NCBI GenBank assembly: GCA_937868245.1
Contig: CALMMI010000259.1
Coordinates: 1-5,596, forward strand
Direction: 5' to 3'
Origin: an uncultured Ignavibacteria bacterium
GTDB lineage: Bacteria > Bacteroidota > Ignavibacteria > Kapaibacteriales > UBA961
DNA length: 5,596 nucleotides
Made by a program: the position numbers and the translations under genes. The notes beneath the pieces are model-generated. The model worked only from the letters and a program-made list of their open reading frames with translations. It did not search any database and was not told the DNA's origin. Position 1 is the first letter of the stretch. Every line of letters begins with the position of its first letter. Shown here piece by piece: positions 4,490-5,596 of the stretch.

Positions 4490-4966
4490 ATGAAAGAGCA
4501 AAAAATGATCGACATTCTGAATTCTCTTGTAGAGGTTCATAATGACAGAATCGAAGGTTACCAAATTGCTTTGAAGGAATCGGAAAAAGCCTTTCTTGAA
4601 GAAGGAGATTTACAGAGATTGTTTACAAGTTTCATTCAAACGAGTGAAAACTGTAAAGATTTATTAATTAACGAAATTATTAAACATGGAGGCATTCCGA
4701 CAAAGGGTACAAATACACTCAGTATGATGTACAGAAAGTGGATGGATATAAAATTTGCACTTACATGTAATGACCGATATACGATTCTAAAATCGTGCGA
4801 ACACGGGGAAGGGATTGCACTCGAAATATACAATAATGTGATAGCAAATAATAGTACGGAATTAAAAGTATATCAGCAGAAATTATTGGGAACACAGGTT
4901 AAAATACTGAAGTCGGAAAAAGATAAGGTGTTGGAATTATTTAATCATTCGTTGGAGCATGAATAA
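4490..4966 (+). CDS. PA2169/DUF2383 family four-helix-bundle (ferritin-like) protein, 158 aa
   Basis: The product has the marks of this family: LNSLVEVHNDRIEGY (10-24) in the first helix, a second helix around LQRLFTSFIQTSENCKDLLINEI (41-63), the turn KHGGIPTKGTN, the YRKWMDIKFALT block (81-92) and CEHGEGIALEIYNNVI (103-118), matching the family's CE-x-GE motif. Acidic residues Glu22, Glu53, Glu62, Glu104 and Glu107 could form a ferritin-like metal site, although the biochemical role of the family is not established. No signal peptide, so cytoplasmic. AGGA at 4479-4482 lies seven bases before ATG 4490; an inner ATG at codon 6 is a poorer start. Members are often stress-related; here it appears to be a single-gene unit, 195 bp before the barrel gene on the same strand. 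Confidence 0.88.
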   Translation: MKEQKMIDILNSLVEVHNDRIEGYQIALKESEKAFLEEGDLQRLFTSFIQTSENCKDLLINEIIKHGGIPTKGTNTLSMMYRKWMDIKFALTCNDRYTILKSCEHGEGIALEIYNNVIANNSTELKVYQQKLLGTQVKILKSEKDKVLELFNHSLEHE

Positions 4967-5161
4967 ATAGTACGGTAATATAATTCATGAATCATAGGCT
5001 CGATGGATAATTCCTGAAATTGTAACCATATATAAATACAATGATTAATCGCGGCAAAATATGGTCTAAACGGATGAGTGTTAGTATGGATTAATGATAG
5101 CATTCAGTAAACATACACACGACAATCACATTCATAAAACTGAAATATAAAAGGAGGATAT

Positions 5162-5596
5162 ATGAAAAGCGCACTAAAGAAAGCATTGTTGATTATCTCA
5201 ATAATGGCATTTACTGCAATTTCCTCAAATGCACAGGAAAGTGAAAGTCCAAAATTTCAATCACAAAATTATAATACTGCAATCGGGTTACGGCTTGGCG
5301 GTTTAACAAGTGGCTTTACTGCAAAGCAATTTTTAGGCGGAGGCGGCGCAGTAGAGGGGATTTTGGGAGTTGGGTCAAATGGTTTTGTCATTACAGGGTT
5401 ATATGAACAGCACGAGCCGATTTCCGGAGCACCGGGATTGCAGTGGCTGTATGGTGGCGGCGGTCACATCGGATTTTTCAGTGACCGGGGTAAATATTAT
5501 TATACATTCCGTGGAGATGATGTGTATTATACAAGGGCAGCAATCATCGGTATCGACGGAATATTAGGTTTGGATTATAAAATTAAAGGTGCTCCA
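5162..5596 (+). CDS. Secreted small outer-membrane barrel protein, N-terminal 145 codons (runs off right edge)
   Basis: It starts MKSALKKALLIISIMAF with a signal peptide, likely cut at SNA|Q (residues 24-25). The mature part has NTAIGLRLGGLTSGFTAKQFLG (38-59), VEGILGVGSNGFVITGLYE, PGLQWLYGGGGHIGFF and AAIIGIDGILGLDYKI. This order matches a common small porin-like barrel family of Bacteroidota/Chlorobiota that I recognise by pattern: Gly-rich strands, a WxYGGGxHxGF turn and IGxDGILGLxY. Family members are about 170-220 residues, so some 30-70 residues are probably missing. AAGGAGG at 5151-5157 gives a strong ribosome site before ATG 5162. The role is structural or permeability-related in the outer membrane; the substrate is unknown. 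Confidence 0.85.
   Translation, partial: MKSALKKALLIISIMAFTAISSNAQESESPKFQSQNYNTAIGLRLGGLTSGFTAKQFLGGGGAVEGILGVGSNGFVITGLYEQHEPISGAPGLQWLYGGGGHIGFFSDRGKYYYTFRGDDVYYTRAAIIGIDGILGLDYKIKGAP

Noticed and set aside
4636..4833. Minus-strand ORF of 65 codons
   Set aside because: Antisense shadow of the PA2169-family gene.
5370..5567. Plus-strand ORF of 65 codons
   Set aside because: Out-of-frame shadow inside the barrel gene starting at 5162.

Overview
The window is AT-rich. Small secreted beta-barrel proteins with the N-termini typical of Bacteroidota/Chlorobiota, and a PA2169-type four-helix-bundle gene, suggest a chromosomal accessory region of a Bacteroidota or Chlorobiota (Ignavibacteria/Kapabacteria-like) bacterium. 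The phylum call is inference from protein style. There is no rRNA, tRNA or housekeeping gene to anchor it.

Layout. Positions 1-3771 are read almost entirely on the minus strand. In transcription order they hold a GH24 phage-type lysozyme (3771-3250); a 640-bp gap with a dispersed-type inverted repeat, an orphan Shine-Dalgarno/start site and a short piece resembling the C-terminus of a barrel gene; an unrecognised 117-residue protein (2607-2254) overlapping a secreted outer-membrane barrel protein (2245-1271); a small holin-like membrane protein (1119-724); a 600-bp graveyard of palindromic repeats and 3' gene fragments (126-723); and the start of a small membrane protein running off the left edge (125-1). 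Positions 3772-4489 are a mostly empty divergent region with a 13-bp tandem repeat, a 16-bp palindrome and a doubtful PAS-like ORF. On the plus strand follow a PA2169/DUF2383 family ferritin-like protein (4490-4966) and the first 145 codons of a signal-peptide-bearing barrel protein (5162 to the right edge).

How the parts may work together. Lysozyme without signal peptide, holin-like membrane protein and outer-membrane protein lie on one strand with no capsid, tail, terminase or integrase gene in view. This fits a decayed prophage lysis module, or a domesticated holin/endolysin-type release cassette; both are inference. The most striking sequence-level signals are (i) a family of related palindromes at 306-693, (ii) two 3' gene fragments on the minus strand that each begin directly after the same palindrome-edge sequence ACCTAAATA, and (iii) a 58-bp block shared between 251-308 and 3194-3251 whose second copy starts exactly at the lysozyme stop codon. 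Together they indicate repeated duplication, recombination and decay.
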